The notes beneath the pieces were generated by a model. The model was not told where the DNA came from and made no database searches. It saw nothing but the letters and a program-made list of their open reading frames with translations. Position numbers and translations under genes: made by a program. 64,000 nt of DNA from Actinomycetales bacterium (GTDB lineage: Bacteria > Actinomycetota > Actinomycetes > Actinomycetales > Cellulomonadaceae), in NCBI GenBank assembly GCA_020444245.1, contig JAHLLI010000024.1, positions 1 to 64,000 of the forward strand, written 5' to 3'. Positions 1 to 7,878 of the stretch are shown here, in pieces. How positions within the stretch are numbered: the first letter of the stretch is position 1; each line of letters opens with the position of its first letter.

Positions 1-468
1 CCAGGTCACAGGCCCGCGAGCCCCGAATCAGCCCCGAAGTGAGCAAACTCGGGTCAGGACATGACGGCCCGCCCGGCTGCACTGGTCGTGAGCCGGGCCA
101 GTCGACACGTCGCAGACAGGACAGCCGCCCGCAGGCGGCGTCAGAAGAGCCGTGAGTCAGACTCGCCCACCGGGCCATCCTGGCCCAGCGGCACCGACCG
201 CCACGTCCCTCAAGGAGTCAGACCAACCGGTCCACCCGTCCATAGTGATGAGCCGATTTGATCAGCCCGTCGGACGGTGCCCGGGTCCTGTAGGAGGTGG
301 GGGCCCGCGGCGTCGTCCTCCGCGATGCGCCTTCCGGTAGCAGACCCCCTTCGGTCTTGCGCGCCGTCACTTGGGCTCAATGGTCAGGCGCTCGGGATGT
401 GGTCGCGAACACCGGGGATCAGCGATGGCGAGCCATTAGAATCCGCCTTCCAAGTCCCTGTAGTACGA
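1..468. other. Non-coding or unassigned stretch at left edge
   Basis: No reading frame here looks like a real protein; short open frames on the plus strand are arginine- and proline-rich, as expected from random GC-rich DNA. I see no RNA gene, repeat or convincing promoter. It probably belongs to the mobile island whose integrase lies at 1662-2777. Confidence 0.4.
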
Positions 469-1308
469 CTAGATGCGTTTTAGCAGTGCGAGCCGGTTCT
501 GCGGCTCGCACCACTTCCGGAAGTGTTCTGATTTGCTTTGTGGAAGATCGCGCACTAGGCCTTTGCCTGATGTCAGCACGAGGAACTGCCGATCCGGCGA
601 CTTCGCCGTGACGCGCAGTCGCTGGTTGCGAAGGCGCATGGTTCTATCTCGCGCCCGTCTGCCGTCGTTGTAGTCGATGTCGATCCCCCACTCGAAGTAT
701 CCTTTCGCTGTATAGCATGTCACGTCAAAGACCTCGGTGTCAGATTCGCTGACCGTGAACGGAGGGAAGTCGCGTCGAAGGTACACCCAGGTCTTTTCCC
801 CAGGGCGGATGTCGTAGCCCTCGCCGGATTCTTCGAGGTAGACGCAGGGCTCAAGCTCATCAAGGTCGATCGCGAAACTGCGAATCTCTACCCCGCCGCC
901 CCGTTCAAGATATACGAACCAGCCTGACAGGGGCTCCCCTTCTCGGAGTAGCACGACTCTCATTCGCTTCACGTGCAGAGGGCGTGAATCTCTCGCGCGG
1001 AGCGTGAGCCTGACTGTCTGATGCTCCAGCGCAACGCCATTCGTCGCCGTCCAGGCCAGAAACTCGTCGCCATGTTTGCGCACTCTCTCGCGCCACCGAA
1101 TTGAATCATCGCTTGCGTGCCTTATCGGTGGCTGTGGCGAGTCCGCAGGTTCCCCATTGATGATCAGCAAGTCGCCGTCGGAGAGAGACGTGACGCGGTC
1201 AATCGACACTCGCAAAGGAGCGTGCGAGAGCCTCCACAGCCACACGGCCACTGCAATGAGCCCCGCAGAAGCGACCCCCGTCAAGATCGGGGCCACCCAC
1301 TCATCCAT
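469..1308 (-). CDS. Hypothetical membrane-anchored protein
   Basis: I do not recognise this 279-residue protein. The chosen ATG (protein begins MDEWVAP) follows a GGGGGA ribosome-binding sequence by about 5 bases; an in-frame ATG five codons upstream is an alternative. One hydrophobic segment at about residues 7-26 suggests an N-terminal membrane anchor. The rest is soluble, rich in charged and aromatic residues and beta-strand-like, with no known motif seen. The open frame continues upstream into a transposase remnant, but the two are unrelated and the longer frame should not be taken as one protein. It lies downstream of the integrase as cargo of the same island. Its function is unknown. 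Confidence 0.6.
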   Translation of the reverse strand: MDEWVAPILTGVASAGLIAVAVWLWRLSHAPLRVSIDRVTSLSDGDLLIINGEPADSPQPPIRHASDDSIRWRERVRKHGDEFLAWTATNGVALEHQTVRLTLRARDSRPLHVKRMRVVLLREGEPLSGWFVYLERGGGVEIRSFAIDLDELEPCVYLEESGEGYDIRPGEKTWVYLRRDFPPFTVSESDTEVFDVTCYTAKGYFEWGIDIDYNDGRRARDRTMRLRNQRLRVTAKSPDRQFLVLTSGKGLVRDLPQSKSEHFRKWCEPQNRLALLKRI

Positions 1309-1446
1309 CGGTTCCCCCGCCATCGCGTGGCTCGCCACTGGTTCGGTGACGAGCGTAGCGCTGCACGCCGACCCGACTCCGGGCCATGGCGCGCCATCTG
1401 CCAGGGCGCACTGGGCCCAGGAAGGTGAACCGCTGCCGTCGGGGAC

Positions 1447-1620
1447 ACCGGTGACCCGGTCGATCCCAGACAGTTGGTTAGTCTGGCAGCGCACCAACAC
1501 CGCGCGGACGGTGGACGCGGGCGTGCCTAGGTGCTCGGCGATCTGCACCGGCCCGAGCCGTTGGCGCCACCACAAGCCAGGTTGCCCGCTTGGGTTCTTC
1601 GGGCGCCCGGTCCGGGGCGG
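1447..1620 (-). pseudogene. IS481-type transposase fragment
   Basis: The translation contains RQRLGPVQIAEHLGTPASTV followed by a VRCQTNQLSGIDRVTG stretch. This resembles the second helix-turn-helix and linker of IS481-family transposases, as I know the family. Only about 58 codons remain: a stop precedes the fragment near 1623 and homology ends at about 1447, well before the DDE catalytic domain. No terminal inverted repeats were found. It is a degraded insertion sequence inside the island, between the integrase and the hypothetical membrane protein. Confidence 0.6.
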
Positions 1621-1661
1621 TCAACTCCCCGCTCGCGGCTGGAGACCGCCCCTGTGCCCTG

Positions 1662-2777
1662 CTACACGCGGGCGCGAGTCGCCTCGAAAGCCGCCAGCGC
1701 CTTGTCGTCGGCATCGGGGAGGGTGTGCAGGTACTTCTGGGTGGTCATGATTTGGGCGTGGCCCATGCGTTCCATGACGGCGGCGAGGTCGGCGCCGCCT
1801 GCGAGGAGCCATGAGGCGTGGGCGTGGCGTAGGTCGTGGACGCGGACGTTGAAGTCGATGCCGGCTCGGGCGACGGCTGGCCGCCAGTACCGGGTATTGA
1901 ACGTCGCACGCGACAGGGGCTGCCCCCCGGCGACCTCGATGGAGGGGAAGAGCAGGTGGTGCCGGCCGAGCCCGAGCGCGGCGATGCGCTGGCTGATCGC
2001 CTGCAGCAGCGAGTCGGAGATCCGCAGGGTGCGAGGTTCGTTGTCCTTGGGGTACGGCTTGACAAGGAGGCGCTCGCCGGTGGGGGAGTCCTTGCGGGAG
2101 ACCTCGACGATGGTCTCTTGGACGGTGATGGTGCGGCGCAGGAAATCGACGTGCTCGGGGCGCAGCGCGGCGAGCTCACCCCAGCGCAGGCCGGTCTCGA
2201 TCGCGGTCTGGACCAGGACGGTGAACCGCTCGGGGATCTCCGCCAGGAGTCGCTCGAACTCGGCCGGGGTCAGGATGCGGCCCTTGGTCAGCACGACCTT
2301 CGGCAGCTCGGTGGCCGCGCATGGGTTGAACGCGATCATCCGGTCGCGCACTGCTCGGGCGAAGATCGAGTGCAGCATCGTGTGGTACTTGCCGATCGAC
2401 CTCGGCGACAGTCCCTCGCCGACGGCCTCGGACACCCAGGCCTGGACCGTCGAGGGCGCGATCCGGTTCATCGGCATCTCGCCGAAGAACGGCACGAAGT
2501 GGGCCCGAAGGTTCGACACGTACCCGGCGCGAGTGGAGACCTCGATGTGGCGCGACGGCAGCCACACGTCCATCGCGTACTCGCCGAACGTGATGCGGCC
2601 GGCCGCGGGGTCGATCCAGGTGCCGTCGCCGAGCTTGACCTCCTGCCGCTTGATCGCGTCCAGGGCCTGCTTCTTGGTGTCGAACGTGCCGGCGGAGCGC
2701 ACGCGACCGGCCGCGTCGCGGTAGGAGGCGGTGTGCCGCTCCTTCCCGTTGCGCGTGCGGGTGAGCACCCAGCCCAT
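1662..2777 (-). CDS. int: Tyrosine site-specific recombinase (phage-type integrase)
   Basis: This 371-residue protein has the usual three parts: an arm-binding N-terminal region (about 1-60), a SAM-like core-binding domain (about 65-160) and a C-terminal catalytic domain. Active-site motifs are visible: Arg in ETGLRWGEL, HDLRHAHASWL (His-x-x-Arg), RMGHAQ (second His) and the Tyr nucleophile in TQKYLHTL. The length is normal and no frame damage is seen. Its start faces att1 (2934-2980), a 3' fragment of tRNA-fMet, the classical position of an integrase next to its attachment site. Two GGTATGC motifs 11 bp apart just upstream of its start are likely arm-binding sites. Remnants of close relatives lie beside att2 and att3. 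It should catalyse integration and excision at the initiator-tRNA gene. Confidence 0.93.
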   Translation of the reverse strand: MGWVLTRTRNGKERHTASYRDAAGRVRSAGTFDTKKQALDAIKRQEVKLGDGTWIDPAAGRITFGEYAMDVWLPSRHIEVSTRAGYVSNLRAHFVPFFGEMPMNRIAPSTVQAWVSEAVGEGLSPRSIGKYHTMLHSIFARAVRDRMIAFNPCAATELPKVVLTKGRILTPAEFERLLAEIPERFTVLVQTAIETGLRWGELAALRPEHVDFLRRTITVQETIVEVSRKDSPTGERLLVKPYPKDNEPRTLRISDSLLQAISQRIAALGLGRHHLLFPSIEVAGGQPLSRATFNTRYWRPAVARAGIDFNVRVHDLRHAHASWLLAGGADLAAVMERMGHAQIMTTQKYLHTLPDADDKALAAFEATRARV

Positions 2778-2798
2778 GCTCCCGGCCCCCTTGCTGTC

Positions 2799-2816
2799 GG
2801 TATGCGCTTGGTATGC
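2799..2816. promoter_or_regulatory. Paired GGTATGC arm-type sites, att1 left arm
   Basis: GGTATGC occurs at 2799 and again at 2810, a spacing of 11 bp. The pair begins 141 bp before the att1 core (2940). The same pair with the same spacing and the same 141-bp distance occurs beside att2 and att3. Integrase arm-site function is inferred from this geometry. Confidence 0.55.
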
Positions 2817-2933
2817 AGACTCTGGTGGATCCGGGTGGACGTCGGTGGATCAGCCTGGGATCCAGCAGGGCGCTGACCTGCAAGAACGCCGGTGTCGAGC
2901 CTAGTCAGCGGCCTGAGGTGTGGCAACAGGCAT

Positions 2934-2980
2934 CACTCGTAACCCAGAGGTCGCAGGTTCGAATCCTGCCCCCGCTACCA
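2934..2980 (+). repeat. att1: 3'-half copy of initiator tRNA-fMet
   Basis: The sequence matches the anticodon stem-loop through acceptor end of actinobacterial tRNA-fMet, including the T-loop and GCTACCA end. The 5' half of the tRNA is absent, so it is not a functional gene. A 39-bp core (2940-2978) recurs at 25958-25996 and 58351-58389 with only T-loop changes. It sits directly in front of the integrase start and is best read as an attachment-site junction. The anticodon-loop base has changed (CTCGTAA instead of CTCATAA). Confidence 0.85.
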
Positions 2981-2991
2981 CGTCAGTGCAG

Positions 2992-3033
2992 GTCAGAGGT
3001 CCTTTCGATCTTCGGATCGGAAGGACCTCTGAC
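2992..3033 (+). terminator. Conserved att-associated hairpin (copy 1)
   Basis: Arms starting GTCAGAGGTCC and ending GGACCTCTGAC pair over about 19 bp around a TTCG tetraloop, with one G-T wobble. No T-run follows. It probably terminates transcription of the tRNA-fMet gene from which the att site derives. Copies follow att2 and att3, with paired base changes that keep the stem. Confidence 0.5.
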
Positions 3034-3376
3034 GTGTCGGAGTGCGTTCGGTATGCAGAAGGGCCTCTCAGACGCCCTGAAGCGCCGAATCGCCGTGCGG
3101 GGTGACCTCTGGGTTGTTCGTGGGTCGGTTGCTGCGGCCGGCGTGCAGGCGCCGCCAGTTGCCGCGCACTCTGGCATCGGAACGGCCTGCGCCCCGTGCC
3201 GATCTTCTGTGCCGCCTGGCAGGATGCGCCCGTTCGGCCGTAGCTGCGGGGGCGACACATGCCGAGCGTCGGCGGCGCGCGACCGCGGAGGCGCTGGCGG
3301 CGAGATCGCTCTCGTCGGAATCCCGTCGACCGTCGCCGAGGTCGCCTCCCGGGTGCAGTCGAGGCGAACGCTTCGA
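3034..3376. other. Island left-end sequence without a gene
   Basis: This stretch carries a single GGTATGC at 3050-3056, 110 bp past the att1 core, and a GACCTCTGGGTTGTTCGTGG segment near 3101-3121. Both recur after att2 and att3, marking a conserved island left end. I see no credible protein. Confidence 0.45.
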
Positions 3377-4450
3377 TCAGGGCGATCCGCTCGGCCTCGT
3401 AGGCCCTGTCGCGCGGAACGCGTCTCCGGCTAGCGGGTCCGCTCGGGGTGCGGTGGATTCCCGGATCACGAGGTCGGGTTTGATGGGGCGAGGGGCGCTG
3501 GAGTTCTCGCCCGACAGCTGCCCGAGCAGGAGTGAGAGGCAGGTGGTGCCCAGCTCGGAGAAGTCCGGCCGTACCGTCGTGAGCGGCGGTGCGAAGTAGC
3601 CGGCTTCGGGGACGTCGTCGAAGCCGACCACGCTCACGTCCTCCGGCACGCGCTTGCGCTCGGCCGCCAGACCGCTCAGCAGGCCAAGGGCCATCTGGTC
3701 GTTCGAGACGAAGACCGCCGTCGCGTCGGGGTCCTCGGCGATCGCGGAGGCCACTCGGTGCCCCGACTCGGCCGACCAGTCCCCGACCAGGGGCTCTCGC
3801 GCTTCGAGGCCCGCCTGCGCGAGCACGGTGCGCCACCCTCGGATGCGCGCTTGCGAGTCGAGCCAGTCCAGCGGTCCGGCGATGTGGCGGATCCCGCGGT
3901 GGCCGAGGCTGACGAGGTGCCGGGTTGCCAGTCGCGCGCCCTCGGCTTGGTCGATCGCGATGGAGTGCCCGCCGCCACGTCCGGCGGAGTCCACCGTGAC
4001 GAAGGGCACGCGGGGGGCGAGCTCGGCGAAGGCGTCAAGCATCTCCGCCTGCGGTGCGATGAGCACGATCCCGTCGATGCCGTGGTCCTGCAGGTAGTCG
4101 ACAGCGTCGCGCATGGGCTCGTGCCCGACCTCGGCGAGGTTCGCCGTGCTGAGGAAGTACCCGGCGTCGCGCGCGGCCTGCTCGATCGCGCGCTGGGTCT
4201 TGGGCGGGCCGTAGCGGCCGTTGTCGGTGGAGATGATCCCGATGGTCCGCGTCCGGCTGGTCGCCAGTGCGCGCGCGACGCGGCTGGGCCGGAAGCTGAG
4301 GTGCTCCATTGCGGCTTCGACCCGGAGCCGGGTGGCGGCGCTGATGTTCGGGTGGTCGTTGATCACGCGGGAGACGGTCTGGTGCGAGACCCCGGCGGCG
4401 CGCGCCACGTCGCGGATGGTCGGCACCTTGGCACGCCCGGCGGAATCCAT
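3377..4450 (-). CDS. LacI-family transcriptional repressor (LacI-1)
   Basis: This 357-residue protein has an N-terminal helix-turn-helix (VARAAGVSHQTVSRVIN, residues about 15-31) followed by the hinge helix and a periplasmic-binding-like sensor domain (about 65-335), ending in the typical VIRESTAPR segment. It is divergent from the importer 1/GH127 operon that starts at 4744. A LacI-type palindrome at 4579-4596, just after that operon's promoter, is the likely operator. The inducer is presumably an arabinofuranosyl sugar, inferred from the neighbouring glycosidase. The C-terminal 20 residues beyond the core are proline- and glycine-rich and probably unstructured. Confidence 0.92.
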   Translation of the reverse strand: MDSAGRAKVPTIRDVARAAGVSHQTVSRVINDHPNISAATRLRVEAAMEHLSFRPSRVARALATSRTRTIGIISTDNGRYGPPKTQRAIEQAARDAGYFLSTANLAEVGHEPMRDAVDYLQDHGIDGIVLIAPQAEMLDAFAELAPRVPFVTVDSAGRGGGHSIAIDQAEGARLATRHLVSLGHRGIRHIAGPLDWLDSQARIRGWRTVLAQAGLEAREPLVGDWSAESGHRVASAIAEDPDATAVFVSNDQMALGLLSGLAAERKRVPEDVSVVGFDDVPEAGYFAPPLTTVRPDFSELGTTCLSLLLGQLSGENSSAPRPIKPDLVIRESTAPRADPLAGDAFRATGPTRPSGSP

Positions 4451-4518
4451 GCGCCCTCCCCGTCTGGGCCGGAACGGCCGTCCAGGTCCAGTGTGGCCCC
4501 ACGAGCGGTCCGATGCGA

Positions 4519-4596
4519 ATCCGTGATCTGAGTCGATTGACAGCCGGGAGCGGGCGGTCTATCTTCGTCGCATCACGGATTGTGACCGGTAACAAT
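4519..4596 (+). promoter_or_regulatory. Promoter and LacI-1 operator of importer 1 operon
   Basis: A TTGACA -35 (4537-4542) and TATCTT -10 (4560-4565) are separated by 17 bp. The palindrome ATTGTGACCGGTAACAAT at 4579-4596 lies where it would block initiation. A perfect 9-bp inverted repeat (ATCCGTGAT at 4519-4527, ATCACGGAT at 4572-4580) also brackets the promoter. Confidence 0.7.
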
Positions 4597-4743
4597 CTGG
4601 ACGCAAAGGAGCGGTTCCCAGCGCCCGAGCAACCTACAGGACGCCGGAGGGACGGCGCGTCGAGCGCTGCCCCGAGACATTCCCCCTAGCAATTCGGTCA
4701 TCTCATTCTTGCGATGTGTCACACCCTGCGAACTGGAGCAGAC

Positions 4744-6039
4744 ATGATTCGAAGGCGAGTCCTTGCATCCATCCTCGGGACGGCTGCCGCCGCCCTGGTG
4801 CTGGCGTCCTGCGCCGGCGGCGGATCGGCCGACCCGGCCTCGTCCGGCACGGGCGCGGCGGCCGACCCCGTCACGCTGACGATGTGGACCCGGTCGGTGA
4901 CCGCGACCCAGTCGCAGGCGCTCGTGGACGCGTTCAACGCGGAGCATGAGGGCACCATCAAGGTCGAGCTGACCGTGGTCCCGTTCCAGGAGTACCTGCA
5001 GAAGGTCAGCGCGGCCGCGAGCGGCAAGAACCTGCCCGACATCCTGGCCGCGAACGTCATCGACGGCCCGAACTACGCGAACCTCGGCCTCTGGGCCGAC
5101 CTGACGGACCGCATCGCCGGGCTCGACTACGCCGACGCCCTGGCCCCGGCGCACCTGGCCTCGGCCACGGTCGGCGGCAAGACCTACGCCGTGCCGCACG
5201 TGATGGACGCCTCGGCGCTCTACTACAACAAGGTCCTCTTCCGCGCCGCGGGGCTGGACCCCGAGGCCCCGCCGACCACCCTGCAGGAGGTCGCTGACGA
5301 CGCCGCCAAGATCGCTGCGCTCGGTGACGGGATCGGCGGCCTGTACCTCCCGGGCAACTGCGGCGGGTGCCTCGCGTTCACCGTGTTCCCGTCCATCTGG
5401 GCGTCCGGCGGCACCGTGATGAACGCCGAGGGCACCGAGGCGACCCTCGACTCCGCCGAGGCGAGCTCCGTGCTAGGGATCTACCACTCGATGTGGACCG
5501 ACGGGTCGATGATCCCCGAGTCCCGCAACGAGGACGGCTCGACCCAGAACACCGCGTTCGAGTCCGGTACCGCGGGCTTCGCGCTGCTCGGCTCCAAGGC
5601 CCTGGGCACGATCGCCGAGAACGACAAGCTCGAGATCGGCGTCGCGCCGATCCCCGGTGCCGACGGAGGGACCTCGACATTCGTCGGGGGCGACGTGATC
5701 GGGATCTCGTCCACCTCGAAGAACGCCGACGCCGCGTGGACGTTCCTGTCCTGGACGCTGGACGAGAAGACCCAGCTCGACATCTTCGCGAAGGCCGGGT
5801 TCATGCCCGTCCGCACCGACCTGGCGAACAACGAGTACGCCGCGGCGGACCCCCGTGTGGTGCTGTTCAACTCCCTCGTGGCCGACGGCCAGACCCCGTA
5901 CTCGGTGCGGTTCTTCCAGACCTTCAACGACCCGCAGGGCCCGTTCCTGAGCCTCGTGCGTGACGCGGTGTTCGGCGACGGCCCGTCGACCCTGCCCGAC
6001 AACAACGCGGCGGTCACCGCCTCGCTGCAGGCCTCCTGA
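4744..6039 (+). CDS. ABC sugar transporter substrate-binding lipoprotein (importer 1)
   Basis: This 431-residue family-1 extracellular solute-binding protein captures a sugar outside the cell and delivers it to the two permeases that follow. The start is the ATG giving MIRRRVLAS, preceded by GGAG at 4735. A lipoprotein signal runs to the lipobox LASC, with lipid-modified Cys23. The mature protein begins with a Gly/Ser linker and the characteristic VTLTMWTRS strand. It is the first gene of an operon with two permeases, GH127, a cysteine hydrolase and glycerate kinase. The cargo is likely an arabinofuranosyl disaccharide, inferred from the co-transcribed GH127 enzyme. Confidence 0.92.
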   Translation: MIRRRVLASILGTAAAALVLASCAGGGSADPASSGTGAAADPVTLTMWTRSVTATQSQALVDAFNAEHEGTIKVELTVVPFQEYLQKVSAAASGKNLPDILAANVIDGPNYANLGLWADLTDRIAGLDYADALAPAHLASATVGGKTYAVPHVMDASALYYNKVLFRAAGLDPEAPPTTLQEVADDAAKIAALGDGIGGLYLPGNCGGCLAFTVFPSIWASGGTVMNAEGTEATLDSAEASSVLGIYHSMWTDGSMIPESRNEDGSTQNTAFESGTAGFALLGSKALGTIAENDKLEIGVAPIPGADGGTSTFVGGDVIGISSTSKNADAAWTFLSWTLDEKTQLDIFAKAGFMPVRTDLANNEYAAADPRVVLFNSLVADGQTPYSVRFFQTFNDPQGPFLSLVRDAVFGDGPSTLPDNNAAVTASLQAS

Positions 6040-6070
6040 CCCTCCTCACACACCGTTCGAAGGACCCACG

Positions 6071-7015
6071 ATGACCACCACCGGCGCAGTCGCTCCTCCT
6101 CGGCGCTCAGCCCTCCGGTCGTCGCGTGCTTCGACCGCGCGTTCCAGGCGCGCGGCGTGGCGGGCGTGGTTGTACGCCGCGCCCGCCACGGCGGTCCTCC
6201 TCGTGCTGTTCGTGGTACCCCTCGGCCTGGCCATCTGGATGTCGCTGTTCGACTGGCCTCTGCTGGGCCGGGCGCCGGAGCTGAACTTCCCGGAGAACTA
6301 CACGTCGATCCCGGACAACGAGCTATTCATGCGGGCCGTCGGGTTCACGGTGCGGTACACGGTGATCATCGCGGTGGTGCTGCTCGTGCTCAGCCTCGGG
6401 CTCGCCCTGCTGATCCAGGAGTCCAAGCGGCGCAGCTCCGGGGTCCTGCGCACCGCCTTCTTCCTGCCGGTCGTCACCGGCCTGACCACCGCCGCCCTGC
6501 TCTTCGTGGGGCTGCTGTCGCCCAGCGCCGGCCCGATCGACGACGTGCTCGGCTGGTTCGGGGTCCAGGTCGACTTCCTCGGCGACCCGACGATGGCAAT
6601 GGTCTCGACCGTGGTGATGATGACGTGGCGGTTCGCCGGCTTCTACATGGTGATCATGCTCACCGGCCTGCAGGCCATCCCGACCGAGCTCTACGAGGCG
6701 GCGGCGCTGGACGGCGCCTCCCGCTGGCGCTCGCTGCGCTCGGTCACGATCCCGCTCCTGCGTCCCACGCTCGCGCTCAGCGCCGTCCTCATCGTGACCG
6801 GCGGCCTCGTGGCGTTCGAGCAGTTCTACGTCCTGACCCGTGGCGGCCCCGACAACTCGACGGTGACGATGGTGATGACGATCTTCCGCGAGGCGTTCAG
6901 CCAGTTCCACCTCGGCGCCGCTGCTGCGCTCAGCGTGGTCGTGCTGCTCGGGCTCGTGCTCCTCAACGTGCTCCAGCTTCGGCTGGTGCGCGAGGACGAC
7001 GGAGCGGCGTCGTGA
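6071..7015 (+). CDS. ABC sugar transporter permease, MalF-type (importer 1)
   Basis: This 314-residue inner-membrane permease has an arginine-rich N-terminus, then about six transmembrane helices starting near residue 35 (WLYAAPATAVLLVLFVVPL). The EAA loop for docking the ATPase is present (LYEAAALDGASRWRSLRSV). The ATG at 6071 begins 31 bases after the binding-protein gene and is preferred to upstream in-frame starts, which lie inside that gene. It overlaps the next permease by 4 bases. No ATPase gene lies in the operon. Confidence 0.92.
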   Translation: MTTTGAVAPPRRSALRSSRASTARSRRAAWRAWLYAAPATAVLLVLFVVPLGLAIWMSLFDWPLLGRAPELNFPENYTSIPDNELFMRAVGFTVRYTVIIAVVLLVLSLGLALLIQESKRRSSGVLRTAFFLPVVTGLTTAALLFVGLLSPSAGPIDDVLGWFGVQVDFLGDPTMAMVSTVVMMTWRFAGFYMVIMLTGLQAIPTELYEAAALDGASRWRSLRSVTIPLLRPTLALSAVLIVTGGLVAFEQFYVLTRGGPDNSTVTMVMTIFREAFSQFHLGAAAALSVVVLLGLVLLNVLQLRLVREDDGAAS

Positions 7016-7878
7016 GCGCCGTCGTCCTGACCCGCGCCGCCGCGCCGGCGCCGGAGCGGCCGGCACCGGGCCGCGGCTCGCTGCGACGGGCCCTGCGGGT
7101 GCTCGGCCTGGTCGGCGTCCTGGTGCTCGTGGTGTTCTTCGTCGGACCGGCACTGTGGGTGGTCTGGGGCTCGATCCGCAACGGTGGGAGCTTCAGCGGC
7201 ACCAACTACTCGCGCCTGGTCTCCTACGGCGAGGGCCTGGGGATCTACCTGCTCAACACCAGCGTCGTCGTCGTGGTCACCGTGGTGCTGTCGCTGCTGG
7301 TGTCGATCTTCGCGGGGTACGCGTTCGCCCGGATGAGGTTCCCCGGCTCGAAGCTCCTGTTCGTCGGGATCCTTGCGATCTTGATGGTCCCGCACACCAG
7401 CCTGCTCATCCCGCTGTACATCTGGCTGGACCGGATCGGCCTGGGCAACTCGCTGCTGGGCGTCGCCTTCGTGATGGTCATGTACCAGATGCCCTTCTCG
7501 GTCTTCATGATGCGCAACTCGTTCGAGTCCGTGCCTCGCGAGCTCGAGGAGGCAGCCCTGATCGACGGCTGCACGACCTTCTCCAGCCTGTGGCGGGTCG
7601 TCCTGCCCGCCGTGGCGCCGGGCGCGGTGACCGTCGGGCTGTTCGCCTTCCTCGCGGCCTGGAACGAGTTCGTGACGCCGCTCATCCTGCTGAGCGACGG
7701 CAACAAGTACACGCTGCCACTCGCGCTGGTGAATCTCGTTCAGGGCGACTGGGGAATGATCGATTTCGGCGCTCTGCAAGCCGGTGTCGTGGTTTCTGCG
7801 GCGCCGTGCGTGCTGCTCTTCTTTGTCCTTCAGAAAGCATTTGTCAACGGATTCACGAACGGGGCCGTCAAGGGATGA
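7012..7878 (+). CDS. ABC sugar transporter permease, MalG-type (importer 1)
   Basis: This 288-residue permease starts at a GTG overlapping the stop of the preceding gene (GTGA), so translation is coupled. It has about six membrane helices, a GYAFARMRFPG segment and the EAA loop (LEEAALIDGCTTFSSLWRVV) typical of the second CUT1 permease. The C-terminus ends FTNGAVKG, a usual ending for this family. It also overlaps the GH127 start by 4 bases (ATGA), which ties uptake to intracellular hydrolysis. Confidence 0.92.
   Translation: MSAVVLTRAAAPAPERPAPGRGSLRRALRVLGLVGVLVLVVFFVGPALWVVWGSIRNGGSFSGTNYSRLVSYGEGLGIYLLNTSVVVVVTVVLSLLVSIFAGYAFARMRFPGSKLLFVGILAILMVPHTSLLIPLYIWLDRIGLGNSLLGVAFVMVMYQMPFSVFMMRNSFESVPRELEEAALIDGCTTFSSLWRVVLPAVAPGAVTVGLFAFLAAWNEFVTPLILLSDGNKYTLPLALVNLVQGDWGMIDFGALQAGVVVSAAPCVLLFFVLQKAFVNGFTNGAVKG

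Noticed and set aside
469-1575. One 368-residue protein joining the transposase fragment and the membrane protein
   Set aside because: The first 43 residues match IS481 transposase, while a good ribosome-binding site and start at 1308 serve the rest. The long frame is accidental.
2934-2980. Possible functional tRNA gene at att1
   Set aside because: Only the anticodon-to-acceptor half is present; no D-arm or 5' acceptor strand precedes it, so it cannot fold as a tRNA.
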